The position numbers were made by a program, and so were the translations under genes. The notes beneath the pieces were generated by a model. It was given only the letters and a program-made list of their open reading frames with translations, did not search any database and had not been told where the DNA came from. A stretch of 19,296 nucleotides of DNA from Dyella_B sp966430775 (lineage in GTDB: Bacteria > Pseudomonadota > Gammaproteobacteria > Xanthomonadales > Rhodanobacteraceae), in contig CBJMMB010000075.1 of assembly GCA_966430775.1 (NCBI GenBank), positions 1 to 19,296 of the forward strand, given 5' to 3'. Shown in pieces: positions 8,078 to 16,042 of the stretch. Each line of letters starts with the position of its first letter. Position 1 is the first letter of the stretch.

Positions 8078-9046
8078 ATGAAAGCCCTGCGATTCAGCCG
8101 CCACGGTGCACCCGACGTGCTGGAATACACCGAGGTCGCGCCGCCGCCCATCGACGCGGACAGCGCGCTGGTGCGGGTGCATGGCGCTTCGGTCAATCCC
8201 AGCGACGTGAAAAACGTGGCCGGCCACTTCGCGCAGACCACGCTGCCGCGCATTCCGGGGCGGGATTTCAGCGGCGTGGTGGAACAAGGACCGCTGGCCT
8301 GGCGCGGCAAGGAAGTGTGGGGCACCGGCGGCGATATCGGATTGGTGCGCGACGGTACGCATGCCGAATACATCCGCGTACCGGTGGCCGCGCTGGTACG
8401 CAAGCCCGCCGGGCTGGACCACGCGCAAGCTTCGGCGATCGGCGTGAACTTCGTGGTGGCATGGCTGGGCGTGGTGGACTACGCGCAACTGCGCGCCGGG
8501 GAAACGATTGCGGTGATCGGCGCGGGCGGCGGCGTGGGCGGCGCGGTCACGCAGATCGCCAAGTCGCTGGGTTGCAGCATCATCGGTATCGATCGCCAAC
8601 CGGTAGACGCCAGCTCGCCGGCAGGAAAACGTATTCATGCCTTCGTGCCGTTCGACGAGCATACCGTCGCCGCCGTGCGCAGCCTGGATGACCTGGCCGA
8701 CGGCGTAGACGTGGTGTTCGACAGCGTCGGCGGCATCGCTTTCGAAACCGCGCTCGGCCTGGCCAGGCGTCGCGGACGCGTGGTGGAAATCAGCGCCACC
8801 GGGCGGCGCCGGGTGGATTTCGATCTCACCGACTTCTATCACAACGAAACCCAGTTGCTCGGCGCCGACAGCGCCAAGCTGGGCGTGGTGGCCTCGGCCC
8901 GGCTGATGCAGGCGGTGGCGCGCGGATTCGACAACGGCAAGTTCGATGCGCCGGTGATCGCTCACCGCTACGCGCTTTCGCAGGGACGGCAGGCCTACGA
9001 GGCCGTCGCCGAAGGCACGCCCGGACGCGTCGTCATCGTGCCCTGA
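8078..9046 (+). CDS. Zinc-free MDR, quinone-oxidoreductase-like
   Basis: A 322-residue cytoplasmic NAD(P)H-dependent oxidoreductase of the medium-chain dehydrogenase/reductase superfamily. The N-terminal GroES-like half holds GASVNPSDVKN and RIPGRDFSGVV. The Rossmann half begins with AVIGAGGGVGGAVTQIAK (glycine motif near 148-155) and ends GTPGRVVIVP. It lacks the cysteine cluster of zinc alcohol dehydrogenases, so it fits the quinone oxidoreductase/enoyl reductase branch. The substrate is not evident. The ATG at 8078 follows GGGAGA by 5 nt; the in-frame GTG at 8033 has no such support. It is divergent from the two-component operon and may be one of its targets. Confidence 0.9.
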   Translation: MKALRFSRHGAPDVLEYTEVAPPPIDADSALVRVHGASVNPSDVKNVAGHFAQTTLPRIPGRDFSGVVEQGPLAWRGKEVWGTGGDIGLVRDGTHAEYIRVPVAALVRKPAGLDHAQASAIGVNFVVAWLGVVDYAQLRAGETIAVIGAGGGVGGAVTQIAKSLGCSIIGIDRQPVDASSPAGKRIHAFVPFDEHTVAAVRSLDDLADGVDVVFDSVGGIAFETALGLARRRGRVVEISATGRRRVDFDLTDFYHNETQLLGADSAKLGVVASARLMQAVARGFDNGKFDAPVIAHRYALSQGRQAYEAVAEGTPGRVVIVP

Positions 9047-9103
9047 AGGGGCCGGTTGTCGCGCACAGCCTTCCTTGCTTATGAAAGGAACACGACAGCT
9101 TTC

Positions 9104-9463
9104 TCAAGCGCTGCCGTCTTTGACCTTGGGCTTGCGACCACGCTTCGGTTTGGCCTGCGTCTGTGCGATCAGGCTTTGCAGGTAGGCGATGCCCTCTTCC
9201 TCCGGGAAAAAGGCCACGACGTCCGCCACGGTCAGATTGTGACGCGCACGCAGCGCCAGAAAGTCCTCTCTGGCCCGTTCCATGGCCGACATGGCGGCCT
9301 GTTTGGCCGTCGGCTTTCTGGGCTTGGGCGCACGCTGTTCGATCTCCTTGTCGAGAGCCGCGAGTTCTTCCTGGAAGCGGCGGAAGGCATCTTTCGGGAG
9401 GGTCATGGGAACCGGGTGTGCTGCAGGACCCCGGATTATCTCATACCCGTGAACGCCATCCAT
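9104..9463 (-). CDS. Small H-NS-like protein lacking the DNA-binding core
   Basis: A 119-residue basic protein. The ATG at 9463 follows AGGGGGA by a normal spacing; the internal ATG at 9406 (100 residues) has no site before it but starts at MTLPKDAFRRF, where helix-forming sequence begins. Residues about 20-75 are helical with many charged residues and could form a coiled coil. RHNLTVADVVAFFP resembles the linker GLSLADVYP of the H-NS protein encoded at 12341. The end, KPKRGRKPKVKDGSA, is an AT-hook-like basic patch. The KYR-(x)n-TWSGRGKRPLW core of H-NS proteins is absent and there is no sign of it downstream in any frame. The relation to H-NS is an inference from short similarity. The protein could instead be an unrelated AT-hook protein. 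Confidence 0.7.
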   Translation of the reverse strand: MDGVHGYEIIRGPAAHPVPMTLPKDAFRRFQEELAALDKEIEQRAPKPRKPTAKQAAMSAMERAREDFLALRARHNLTVADVVAFFPEEEGIAYLQSLIAQTQAKPKRGRKPKVKDGSA

Positions 9464-9797
9464 CGGTTTCCCCCTGCTTCCAGATATGAAAAGTAGCGGG
9501 AAACAGCCGGTCAAAACCGGCCGGAAAGGCAGGTTGCGCCAGGCGCAGACAGCTGTTTCATACGAAGACGCAAAAGCGTGATGCAGCACCAGGTTCCGAG
9601 CCCCGCCCTTCACGCCGCCCAGCATGCCGCTCCGTATGATGCCCACCCAATGCCGTGCTTGGTGCGCAAGAAAAAGCCTAGACCGGGGGTGGGTAGGCTC
9701 GCATGGCACGGTCTAAGCTTTATTTGTCTTGCACCATCGGATGTCAGACCGCTCAAGGACGGCTGGGCGCGATTCTCGAAGGCTCAGGGGTGCACCG
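9464..9797. other. Divergent leader region with nested inverted repeats
   Basis: This 334-bp gap separates the small basic protein (-) and the MASE1 protein (+). Within 9653-9736 lie overlapping inverted repeats: TGGTGCGCAAG (9660-9670) with CTTGCACCA (9728-9736), TAGACCG (9679-9685) with CGGTCTA (9709-9715), AGCCTA (9675-9680) with TAGGCT (9694-9699), and CCGTGC (9653-9658) with GCACGG (9706-9711). Some of these are mutually exclusive. No gene is convincing here. Confidence 0.4.
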
Positions 9798-11465
9798 ATG
9801 ATGAAACCCATGACTGAAAACAAATGGCTGCGGCAGGTTGCCGTGTTCGTGGCATATGCGGTGGCGTATCTGCTGCTGCGGCCTTATACGAATGGCATCT
9901 GGAACATTACCGGCGGGCTGCGACTGAGCTGCCTGTTGCTTCTGCCTTATCGCTATTGGCCCACGCTCGTACTGGCGGAACTCGGCCCGCAGATTTACTA
10001 CAACACGCCAGATCAGGCGCCCTTCGGCCTGGCATGGCAGATCGGCAATTCCATTCCCGCCATCCTCTTCGCGATGCCAGTGGTGGCTTGGTGCAAGCGC
10101 CGATTGGGCCTGTTCCCTTCCAAGCGGCTGGTACGGGCGAAGGCACTGCTTATCTGTGTCGTGCTCACGTCTGCGGTCTGGACAGCAGCCGCAGTGCCAC
10201 TGCTGCTTGTCGTTGTGCAACCAGCAAATACTCCCCACCCTTACCAATTCCACAACATTCAAGCCGTACTGCTCTTTTTTGGACGCTATGTTGGCATTCT
10301 CACCATCTTGCCTCTCGCGCTTGCGCTCAAACTTCGGGAACCTCAGCCCTGGCGCGCACGCTTGAAAAGCTGGACAAGCAACCAATTGGTGCACGAGTCC
10401 CTGATATTGCTACTACCGACGCTGGCTGTGCTGTTTTGGGTTAACCGACATGTATCGGCGGACATCAAGCAGATCACACGCATGGTCATGTTGCTGCCGG
10501 CTGCCTGGCTCACCATGAAGCATGGGTGGAGAGCCGCCGCCATCGGCACCGCAGCCGCGATGGTTTGCATTTTCCTCGACATGGAGCCGAACTATGAAGC
10601 GCTCGATGTCATCGGTACCCAAGCCTTTGTTGCGTTCTCCGTGACCTGCCTGTTTGCGCTTGGCATCCGCGTCACTTTGCAGAATGCCGCAGAAGAACAG
10701 GAACGGGTCGATGCAAAGGCTGCCGTCAAGGTGGCGCAGCAAGGTATGTATCTATGCGAACTGCGCATGCGTCAAGCTGCGCAGACACTCGAGCAGATCA
10801 GCGGCAACCTGCAATTGACGCAAACGAGGTTGCTCAATCGCTTCAAGCACATGCTGCCGCCGATGGAAGGCCAGACTTACTACAAGCAGATGGCGAATGC
10901 CCAGAGCCAGGTTTATCAGCTGGTGGAGTCCATGCATCCCACGGCTTGGCGCGAACGCGGCCTGCCGGCTGCCATGCGCGAAACCATCGGGCGCTCTCTG
11001 GACGAGGCTGGCATCGCTTATCGCTTTGAGCTGCACGGTCGCGGCTTGAGCCAGTTGTCGCCGGGAGTACATGCAGCGATTTATCGTCTGGCCTGCGAAA
11101 CCGTTGTGTACGTGTGCGGGAAACAGGCGTGGTCTACCATCATCATCTCGCTACGTGGCGGGTTCACGCACGGCCAACGTTGGGCGACGCTTCGCGTGGA
11201 AGGCAGGGCTGATGATGCAGATGCATTGCCCGCGCACGGCAAACTACAGAACCAGCAGTTGGCGGCCAAATTGGGCGCCAATAACCTGGGCGCGATGGCA
11301 TTGCGGGACTACGCGCGCCTATACAACGGCGAATTGCACACCTTCACGAAACCAGATGCGTTCCGTGTCACGGCATTGGTGCATGACGTAAGCCAGCAGC
11401 GCGCGCAGGAACCACACGGTGAACTCACCAGTCGCCCTGCTCCTACTGAACTATATATTCGGTGA
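9798..11465 (+). CDS. MASE1-like membrane protein with degenerate kinase ATPase domain
   Basis: A 555-residue inner-membrane protein. AGGGG at 9786-9790 sits 7 nt before the ATG at 9798; the upstream extension to 9729 is unsupported. Residues about 10-310 contain about eight membrane helices with the look of a MASE1 sensor domain (NITGGLRLSCLLLLPYRYWPTLVLAE). A helical linker (about 315-390) follows. Residues about 400-530 resemble the ATPase half of NarX/LytS-type kinases: GLPAAMRETIGRSLDEAGI, AAIYRLACETVVYV, and NNLGAMALRDYARLYNGELH. The position of the N-box Asn is Tyr438, the DxGxG box is missing, and the dimerisation segment has no phospho-His in an ERxRIARxLHD-like motif. It probably cannot signal as a normal kinase; it may act as a membrane-bound regulator or have lost function. 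Base composition looks slightly lower in GC than neighbours. Confidence 0.8.
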   Translation: MMKPMTENKWLRQVAVFVAYAVAYLLLRPYTNGIWNITGGLRLSCLLLLPYRYWPTLVLAELGPQIYYNTPDQAPFGLAWQIGNSIPAILFAMPVVAWCKRRLGLFPSKRLVRAKALLICVVLTSAVWTAAAVPLLLVVVQPANTPHPYQFHNIQAVLLFFGRYVGILTILPLALALKLREPQPWRARLKSWTSNQLVHESLILLLPTLAVLFWVNRHVSADIKQITRMVMLLPAAWLTMKHGWRAAAIGTAAAMVCIFLDMEPNYEALDVIGTQAFVAFSVTCLFALGIRVTLQNAAEEQERVDAKAAVKVAQQGMYLCELRMRQAAQTLEQISGNLQLTQTRLLNRFKHMLPPMEGQTYYKQMANAQSQVYQLVESMHPTAWRERGLPAAMRETIGRSLDEAGIAYRFELHGRGLSQLSPGVHAAIYRLACETVVYVCGKQAWSTIIISLRGGFTHGQRWATLRVEGRADDADALPAHGKLQNQQLAAKLGANNLGAMALRDYARLYNGELHTFTKPDAFRVTALVHDVSQQRAQEPHGELTSRPAPTELYIR

Positions 11466-11500
11466 GGTAGCTCTACCTCACCGCTCAATCAGTTGCCACC

Positions 11501-11977
11501 TCAATTGGCAGCAATCCCTCCCACGCAACCCGCTGGGTTCGTACAAATAGCAGACGCATCAGCCGGCGTAATGACATCGAGCTGCACCCCGCCCGTATTG
11601 GTCGGTGTAGCCGTAATGCGCGTAGCGCTATCCCGATACACCGTCTCGCCACGGGTCACCGGCAACTGCACATGCTGCGTGGTGACATAAGGTGCATCCA
11701 CGCCCACCGGCAACACCAGCACCACGCGGTCGGCCATCGCCACCGCGCCGCGCACCGTGCCGTTCAAATCATTGACCTGGATATAGCGAATGCCGTCGCG
11801 AACGAATACGTAGACGTGGTAATGCGGACTCACGCTGACGTCCGTGGCATTGGGCCACGATTCGCCCAGGCCGGTCGCGGGGGCTTCGTTGGCAAGCACC
11901 GCAGTGGACAACAGCGCTGCAAACAATGTGGAAACAGCGCCTGCGCGCAAAGCGAAACCGGATGGTTTACGAAACAT
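11501..11977 (-). CDS. Exported protein of unknown function
   Basis: A 158-residue protein that I do not recognise. The ATG at 11977 follows AGAGGGGG by a good spacing; the open frame extends to 12055 but without a site. A signal peptide (FALRAGAVSTLFAALLSTAVLA, cleavage near ANEA) is followed by a small beta-rich region (HYHVYVFVRDGIRYIQVNDLNGTVRGAV). The C-terminus carries two cysteines seven positions apart (ICTNPAGCVGG), which could form a disulfide in the periplasm. It is convergent with the MASE1 gene, whose stop is 35 nt away. Confidence 0.8.
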   Translation of the reverse strand: MFRKPSGFALRAGAVSTLFAALLSTAVLANEAPATGLGESWPNATDVSVSPHYHVYVFVRDGIRYIQVNDLNGTVRGAVAMADRVVLVLPVGVDAPYVTTQHVQLPVTRGETVYRDSATRITATPTNTGGVQLDVITPADASAICTNPAGCVGGIAAN

Positions 11978-12125
11978 GGGAACCCCCTCTTTTGTCCATA
12001 CTTGCGGCCAATTGCCGGATGAAATGTAACACCGGGGCGTGTGTAAAGCGTGCAAAGCCCGTTTTCATAGGCTCTTTATAGGTTATGGGATGGGTTATGA
12101 CAGCTTCGATGCGGGCCATGAAAAT

Positions 12126-12147
12126 GGAGAACTGATTCTCCTTTTTT
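12126..12147 (+). terminator. Orphan intrinsic terminator
   Basis: GGAGAA (12126-12131), loop CTGA, TTCTCC (12136-12141) and six T. It is oriented for plus-strand transcripts, yet no plus-strand gene ends just before it; the nearest is the MASE1 gene, 660 nt upstream, with a minus-strand gene in between. Confidence 0.7.
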
Positions 12148-12340
12148 CCCGGTCGATAAAAACCGCTTGTCCTGTCAGGACTGAATCGAGGGAAATACGT
12201 GCTGCATTTTTTCTTCTGCAGGAAAAATCCGATTAATCAGACCGATTTGCCTTTTTCGCCTAAGACGATTTGCAAAATCCGTTCATCTTGATTAATTTGT
12301 TCCGCGGCACCGTCCATAAATACCACTATAAGGACCACAC
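12148..12340. promoter_or_regulatory. AT-rich upstream region of the H-NS-like gene
   Basis: An AT-rich stretch with two copies of CGATTTGC (12243-12250, 12266-12273) and two of GATTAAT (12231-12237, 12290-12296). A possible promoter is TTGCAA (12270-12275), 17-nt spacer, TAATTT (12293-12298), giving a leader of roughly 35 nt. The promoter match is weak. H-NS proteins commonly bind AT-rich DNA at their own promoters, so autoregulation is plausible. Confidence 0.35.
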
Positions 12341-12754
12341 ATGGCCATTGACCTGAAAGCCCTTTCACCGAAAGAACTGCAATCGTTGATTGCCAACGCG
12401 GAAGCACACATGCAAGAAGCCAAAAGCAATCAAGTCCAGGAAATCCGCAAGAAAATCGACACCCTGCTCAACAACGCCGGCCTGTCACTAGCCGACGTCT
12501 ACCCCACCCGTGGCGGCAAGGCCAGCAAGGCCGGCAAGCGCGCCGTGGTGGCGCCGAAGTACCGCAACCCTGAAGACGCTTCGCAAACCTGGTCCGGCCG
12601 CGGCAAGCGTCCGTTGTGGGTTGTGGCTGCGCTCAAGCGCCGCGGCGTCACGCTGGACAGCCTGCTGATCGACAAGGCCGGCGCCGGCAAGGGCAAGGCC
12701 ACGGCGAAAAAGGCCGCCAAGAAGGCGACGCGTCGCAGGATCAAGCGCCGCTGA
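12341..12754 (+). CDS. H-NS-family nucleoid protein with lysine-rich tail
   Basis: A 137-residue nucleoid-associated protein that would bind and silence AT-rich DNA. Residues about 8-45 form the helical oligomerisation region (SPKELQSLIANAEAHMQEAK). The DNA-binding domain lies at about 70-110: APKYRNPEDASQTWSGRGKRPLWV, with the SGRGKRP loop at 85-91 matching the xenogeneic-silencer GRG/QGR signature. The last 26 residues (112-137) are Ala/Lys/Arg-rich, ending TAKKAAKKATRRRIKRR, like histone H1-type tails. An AGGA sits 6 nt before the ATG. The gene is single and followed by a strong terminator. The tail could strengthen non-specific DNA binding. Confidence 0.93.
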   Translation: MAIDLKALSPKELQSLIANAEAHMQEAKSNQVQEIRKKIDTLLNNAGLSLADVYPTRGGKASKAGKRAVVAPKYRNPEDASQTWSGRGKRPLWVVAALKRRGVTLDSLLIDKAGAGKGKATAKKAAKKATRRRIKRR

Positions 12755-12771
12755 TCGGTAATGTTTGGAAT

Positions 12772-12798
12772 AAAGGCGCGGTTTTCCGCGCCTTTTTT
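12772..12798 (+). terminator. Intrinsic terminator of the H-NS-like gene
   Basis: AAAGGCGCGG (12772-12781), TTTT loop, CCGCGCCTTT (12786-12795) and a T-run. It lies 18 nt after the stop codon. Confidence 0.92.
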
Positions 12799-12822
12799 CT
12801 TGCCCGAAACGAAAATGTCCCC

Positions 12823-12907
12823 GTAGGTTGGGTAGAGGCAACGCCGAAACCCAACGTCGCCATACGCATCGTACGTTGGGGTTCGGCAGCGCCTCAGCCC
12901 AACCTAC
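12823..12907. repeat. Long intergenic hairpin repeat (GTAGGTTGGG type)
   Basis: The arm at 12823-12856 (GTAGGTTGGG, AGGC, CCGAA, CCCAACG) is mirrored by the arm at 12874-12907 with about 28 of 34 positions paired. It sits between the convergent ends of the H-NS gene and the TonB receptor gene and might end the receptor transcript. It is a different family from the repeats at 5325 and 5429. Confidence 0.8.
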
Positions 12908-12922
12908 TGGGCCTTCTCTGCA

Positions 12923-15883
12923 TTAGAACGAATACTTCGCCGTTACCAACGTTGTCATGCCCGAATCGACCACATCGGAAAGCGCTAGGCTGCTCTTTCC
13001 AACGTGCGACCAATACGAGTACTCCTTGGTCAGGTTCGAAATGGACAGATCCAGCTGGATGCCGTTGTGGAAGGCATAACCGGCATGCAGGTCGACGCGC
13101 GTGATCGGGCGCACCCACAGATCGTCCCATGAGCCGCCGCGGCCAAGATAATCGTAGGTGGCGATGTACGAACCGGCGTAGTGGTAGCTCAGGTTGACCG
13201 AGAATCCGTCCTTCTCGTAGAACAGCTCGCCGTTGGCCATCAGATCCGGCGCGTTCTGGATACGCTCGTTGTGAAAGCCGTCCATGCCCAGATCCACCGA
13301 CGTGCGCTGGCCGGTCACGTTGAAGCCCATGCCGAAACCATCCAGCGGCGCCGGCATATCCTGAAATTTCTGGCGCACGGCGGCTTCGATGCCGTACACC
13401 TTGCCGTTGCCGCCGTTGGTCGGCCGGATGTACTGGATCGATCCGGCATCGACCGTGGCGGCGTTGACCGGATCGCTGCCGGCCTCATAGATATAGTTGG
13501 ACAGCTTCTTGTAGAAGCCTGCCAGCATCGCATGGCCGCCGTGCTGGTTGCTCCACTCACCGGAAAGATCGATGTTGAGCGATTCGATCGGCTTCAGGTT
13601 CGGATTGCCTTCGGTGATGGTGGTCAGGCCATCGGCCGACACGCTCACCTGCGAGCCGCCACCCAACTGCACGAATGCCGGCCGGGTATAGCTGGTCCAG
13701 ATCGCGCCGCGGTAAACCGCGTTCTCGCTCGGGCGATAGTTCACGAACACGCTGGGCAGCGGTTCGTTGTAGTGGGTGTAGTTCTTGGCGAAATAGCCGG
13801 GGATTTCATTGCCCGACGCATCCTGCGGTATCACCCAGAAGGTGTTGCGGATATCGGTGTGCTCGAAGCGCAGGCCGGGGATCACTTCCAGGTTGCCCCA
13901 CTTCAACGTGGCCATGGCATAGGCCGACGCCACCGCTTCGTTGGCGCGCTGCGTGTTGCAGTTCCAGTTGTTGATGTAGAGATCGCTGCAGGTGTCCAGA
14001 TCCGCCGGCACGACATGGGCCGCGATCAGGCGCTTCAACGCGCCCTGGTCGATGGTCGGCACGTCGTAGTTGTAGACGCCCGGGAAAACCGAGCTGTAAT
14101 AGCCATCGATCAAGCCCAGCGAACCGAAGCTGCGGCCGTCGGTGAACTTCGGCGTGGTCCAGTCGCGGTTGGTGAATTCGCGATGGCTGTCGACGTACTT
14201 CACGCCCATCTGCACCGAGGTAAGCGCGCCATCGTTGAAATCGTAGCGCGCATCGAATTTCGCACCGCCCTTTTCCTGACCGCTATAGGATTCGGTCAGC
14301 TCACCCGCGCGGCGCGCGTACATCGTGGAAACACTGTTGATCTGCGCCGTCATCGCCGGCGTCAGCATCGGGTACGCCAGGCCGTTGGCGCCGTAGCTCA
14401 TCACCGTGCTGGCGCCATAGGGGAAATTGGCGGAGGAGTATTCGTCGTTGCGGGCCGAGATTTCCACGTGGTCCGGACGATCGTTGTGGCCCCAGCTATA
14501 GAACAGGTTCGGCGAGAAGGTCCAGCCGCCCACGCTCTTGTCCGCGCCGAACTGCACGGTGCCCAGGTCCGCCTTTTCCGGATTGGTTTCATACCAGAAG
14601 CGCGTGGCGATGCGCCCGATCACCGGCTGGTAGATGCCGGTGCTGCCGATCTGGCTGTAGCTCACGTTGGCGGGAATAAGCTGCAGGTAGGTCGTGTTCT
14701 GCGCCGTCTTGGCGTACGCGTAGGTCATGCGCGCATAGGTGGTGAGCGTGTCGTCCACCTTCCAGTCGAACGATACGTTGCCGCCGTAACGACGCGTATC
14801 GCCGGACGAGGTACCCAGGTACATGCCCGTGCTTTCCAGGTTGCGCTCCAGGTCGAAACCCGGTGCGCTGGCACCCGTCGCCGTGGTGCGCGCGTAGCGC
14901 CACGCGCCGTCGCCCAGCGCCGCGGTTGCGCCAGCGGCCTCGCTGTTGACGTAGTTACGGCTATCGTAAAAAGCGCTGGTATAGATGCCGAACTGATGGC
15001 TTGCGCCGAACTTGGTCTGGAACTCGCCGGCCAGGCCACCGCCCAGCCCGTTGTCGCCGTAATCGCGCGCCTTGCTCTCCACGCGACCACTGGCAGTGAT
15101 GCTGCCGCTGGTCGGTGCGCTGAAATCGAAGGCCGTGGGCGTGCGAAAATCGATGGTGCCGCCGATCGCATCGCCATCCATGTCCGCGGTAGAGGTCTTG
15201 TTGAGCACGATGGTCTGCAGGCCCGAGGGCGGCAACAGGCTGAGCTGCACGCCACGGCTGTAGGCCATGCCTTGGGCCACGTTCACGCCGTTGATCAGGT
15301 TGACGTTGTATTCCGCGTTCAAGCCACGCACCGAGGTAAACATGCCCTCGCCGCGCGAGGCGCCATCGATGCCGCCGAAATACGATTGCCCGGTGTTGAA
15401 TACGTTCACGCCAGGCAGCAGGCCCAGCGCTTCGGCGACGTTGTGCACGGCGGTGTATTTCAAGTCATCGGCAGACAATACGTTGACCGTGTTGGTGGCA
15501 TCCATCTGGATCTGGCTGGCGTCGTAGCGGTTGGCCGCCACGGTGATCTTCGCCAAAGACGCCACGTTGTTGAACACCGCGCTGACCGTACCTTGCGCCG
15601 GCACGTCCACCGTGGCGGAAAGCGTGCGGGAAGAAGCATTGGTGGCGGTAAGCGTGTAATGGCCCGCCGGCAGATTCGCCAGCATGAAATGGCCGGACGT
15701 ATCGGTGGTGGCGGTCTGCCCGTTGCCCGCCACCGATACGACGGCCCCGGCCAGCGGCTGGCCGGAGGACGGATCGGCAAGCACCCCCGTCACGTCACCG
15801 GCATAGGCCGCAGAGGCCACGAGGTAACCACTCATGACAGCCAGAATCGAACGGGCCAGCAAACGTTGCTTTATTTTGTACAT
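12923..15883 (-). CDS. TonB-dependent outer-membrane receptor
   Basis: A 986-residue outer-membrane active transporter, driven by TonB-ExbBD, in the size range of the Xanthomonas/Caulobacter-type receptors. The ATG at 15883 was preferred to 15916 because the signal peptide (LLARSILAVMSGYLVASAAYA) starts there. Residues about 30-110 form a carboxypeptidase-regulatory-like beta domain (GVLADPSSGQPLAGAVVSV). The plug follows (NVAEALGLLPGVNV, GMFTSVRGLNAEYNVNLINGV, LNKTSTADMDGDAIGGTIDF), and then a barrel of about 700 residues ending VTAKYSF with the expected terminal Phe. The ADMDGDAIGGT motif is characteristic of that receptor group. The gene is divergent from a PI-PLC-like enzyme and a histidine acid phosphatase, so I infer that the substrate is a phosphorylated organic molecule or its hydrolysis product. 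The substrate cannot be read from the receptor alone. Confidence 0.94.
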   Translation of the reverse strand: MYKIKQRLLARSILAVMSGYLVASAAYAGDVTGVLADPSSGQPLAGAVVSVAGNGQTATTDTSGHFMLANLPAGHYTLTATNASSRTLSATVDVPAQGTVSAVFNNVASLAKITVAANRYDASQIQMDATNTVNVLSADDLKYTAVHNVAEALGLLPGVNVFNTGQSYFGGIDGASRGEGMFTSVRGLNAEYNVNLINGVNVAQGMAYSRGVQLSLLPPSGLQTIVLNKTSTADMDGDAIGGTIDFRTPTAFDFSAPTSGSITASGRVESKARDYGDNGLGGGLAGEFQTKFGASHQFGIYTSAFYDSRNYVNSEAAGATAALGDGAWRYARTTATGASAPGFDLERNLESTGMYLGTSSGDTRRYGGNVSFDWKVDDTLTTYARMTYAYAKTAQNTTYLQLIPANVSYSQIGSTGIYQPVIGRIATRFWYETNPEKADLGTVQFGADKSVGGWTFSPNLFYSWGHNDRPDHVEISARNDEYSSANFPYGASTVMSYGANGLAYPMLTPAMTAQINSVSTMYARRAGELTESYSGQEKGGAKFDARYDFNDGALTSVQMGVKYVDSHREFTNRDWTTPKFTDGRSFGSLGLIDGYYSSVFPGVYNYDVPTIDQGALKRLIAAHVVPADLDTCSDLYINNWNCNTQRANEAVASAYAMATLKWGNLEVIPGLRFEHTDIRNTFWVIPQDASGNEIPGYFAKNYTHYNEPLPSVFVNYRPSENAVYRGAIWTSYTRPAFVQLGGGSQVSVSADGLTTITEGNPNLKPIESLNIDLSGEWSNQHGGHAMLAGFYKKLSNYIYEAGSDPVNAATVDAGSIQYIRPTNGGNGKVYGIEAAVRQKFQDMPAPLDGFGMGFNVTGQRTSVDLGMDGFHNERIQNAPDLMANGELFYEKDGFSVNLSYHYAGSYIATYDYLGRGGSWDDLWVRPITRVDLHAGYAFHNGIQLDLSISNLTKEYSYWSHVGKSSLALSDVVDSGMTTLVTAKYSF

Positions 15884-15917
15884 GTCAAACACGCTCCGGT
15901 AGTAGTCGCAAACCACG

Positions 15918-15936
15918 CGCCTGCAAGAGGCAGGCG
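15918..15936 (-). promoter_or_regulatory. Hairpin in the receptor leader
   Basis: CGCCTGC and GCAGGCG form a 7-bp stem around a 5-nt loop about 35 nt upstream of the TonB receptor start codon. It may affect mRNA stability or translation. No T-run follows. Confidence 0.35.
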
Positions 15937-16042
15937 AAAGGCGACGAAGCTAGAGAGCGTGCATGTAATTTCGATGGCAGTGAGATGAATCGTTGCGCTT
16001 GGAATGAACTTCGTCACCTGTTTCGGGTCTGCGTCCATTTTT

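Noticed and set aside
9056..9496. Plus-strand open frame of 146 codons opposite the small basic protein
   Set aside because: No domain or ribosome-binding site; the minus strand has a good site and a helical, basic product.
12039..12236. 65-codon plus-strand open frame
   Set aside because: It runs straight through the terminator at 12126-12147, has no ribosome-binding site and resembles no known family.
13181..15988. A 935-codon plus-strand open frame opposite the TonB receptor gene
   Set aside because: It is an antisense shadow of a high-GC gene: its composition is His/Arg/Ala-rich with no domain, signal or ribosome-binding site, while the minus strand encodes a clear receptor.
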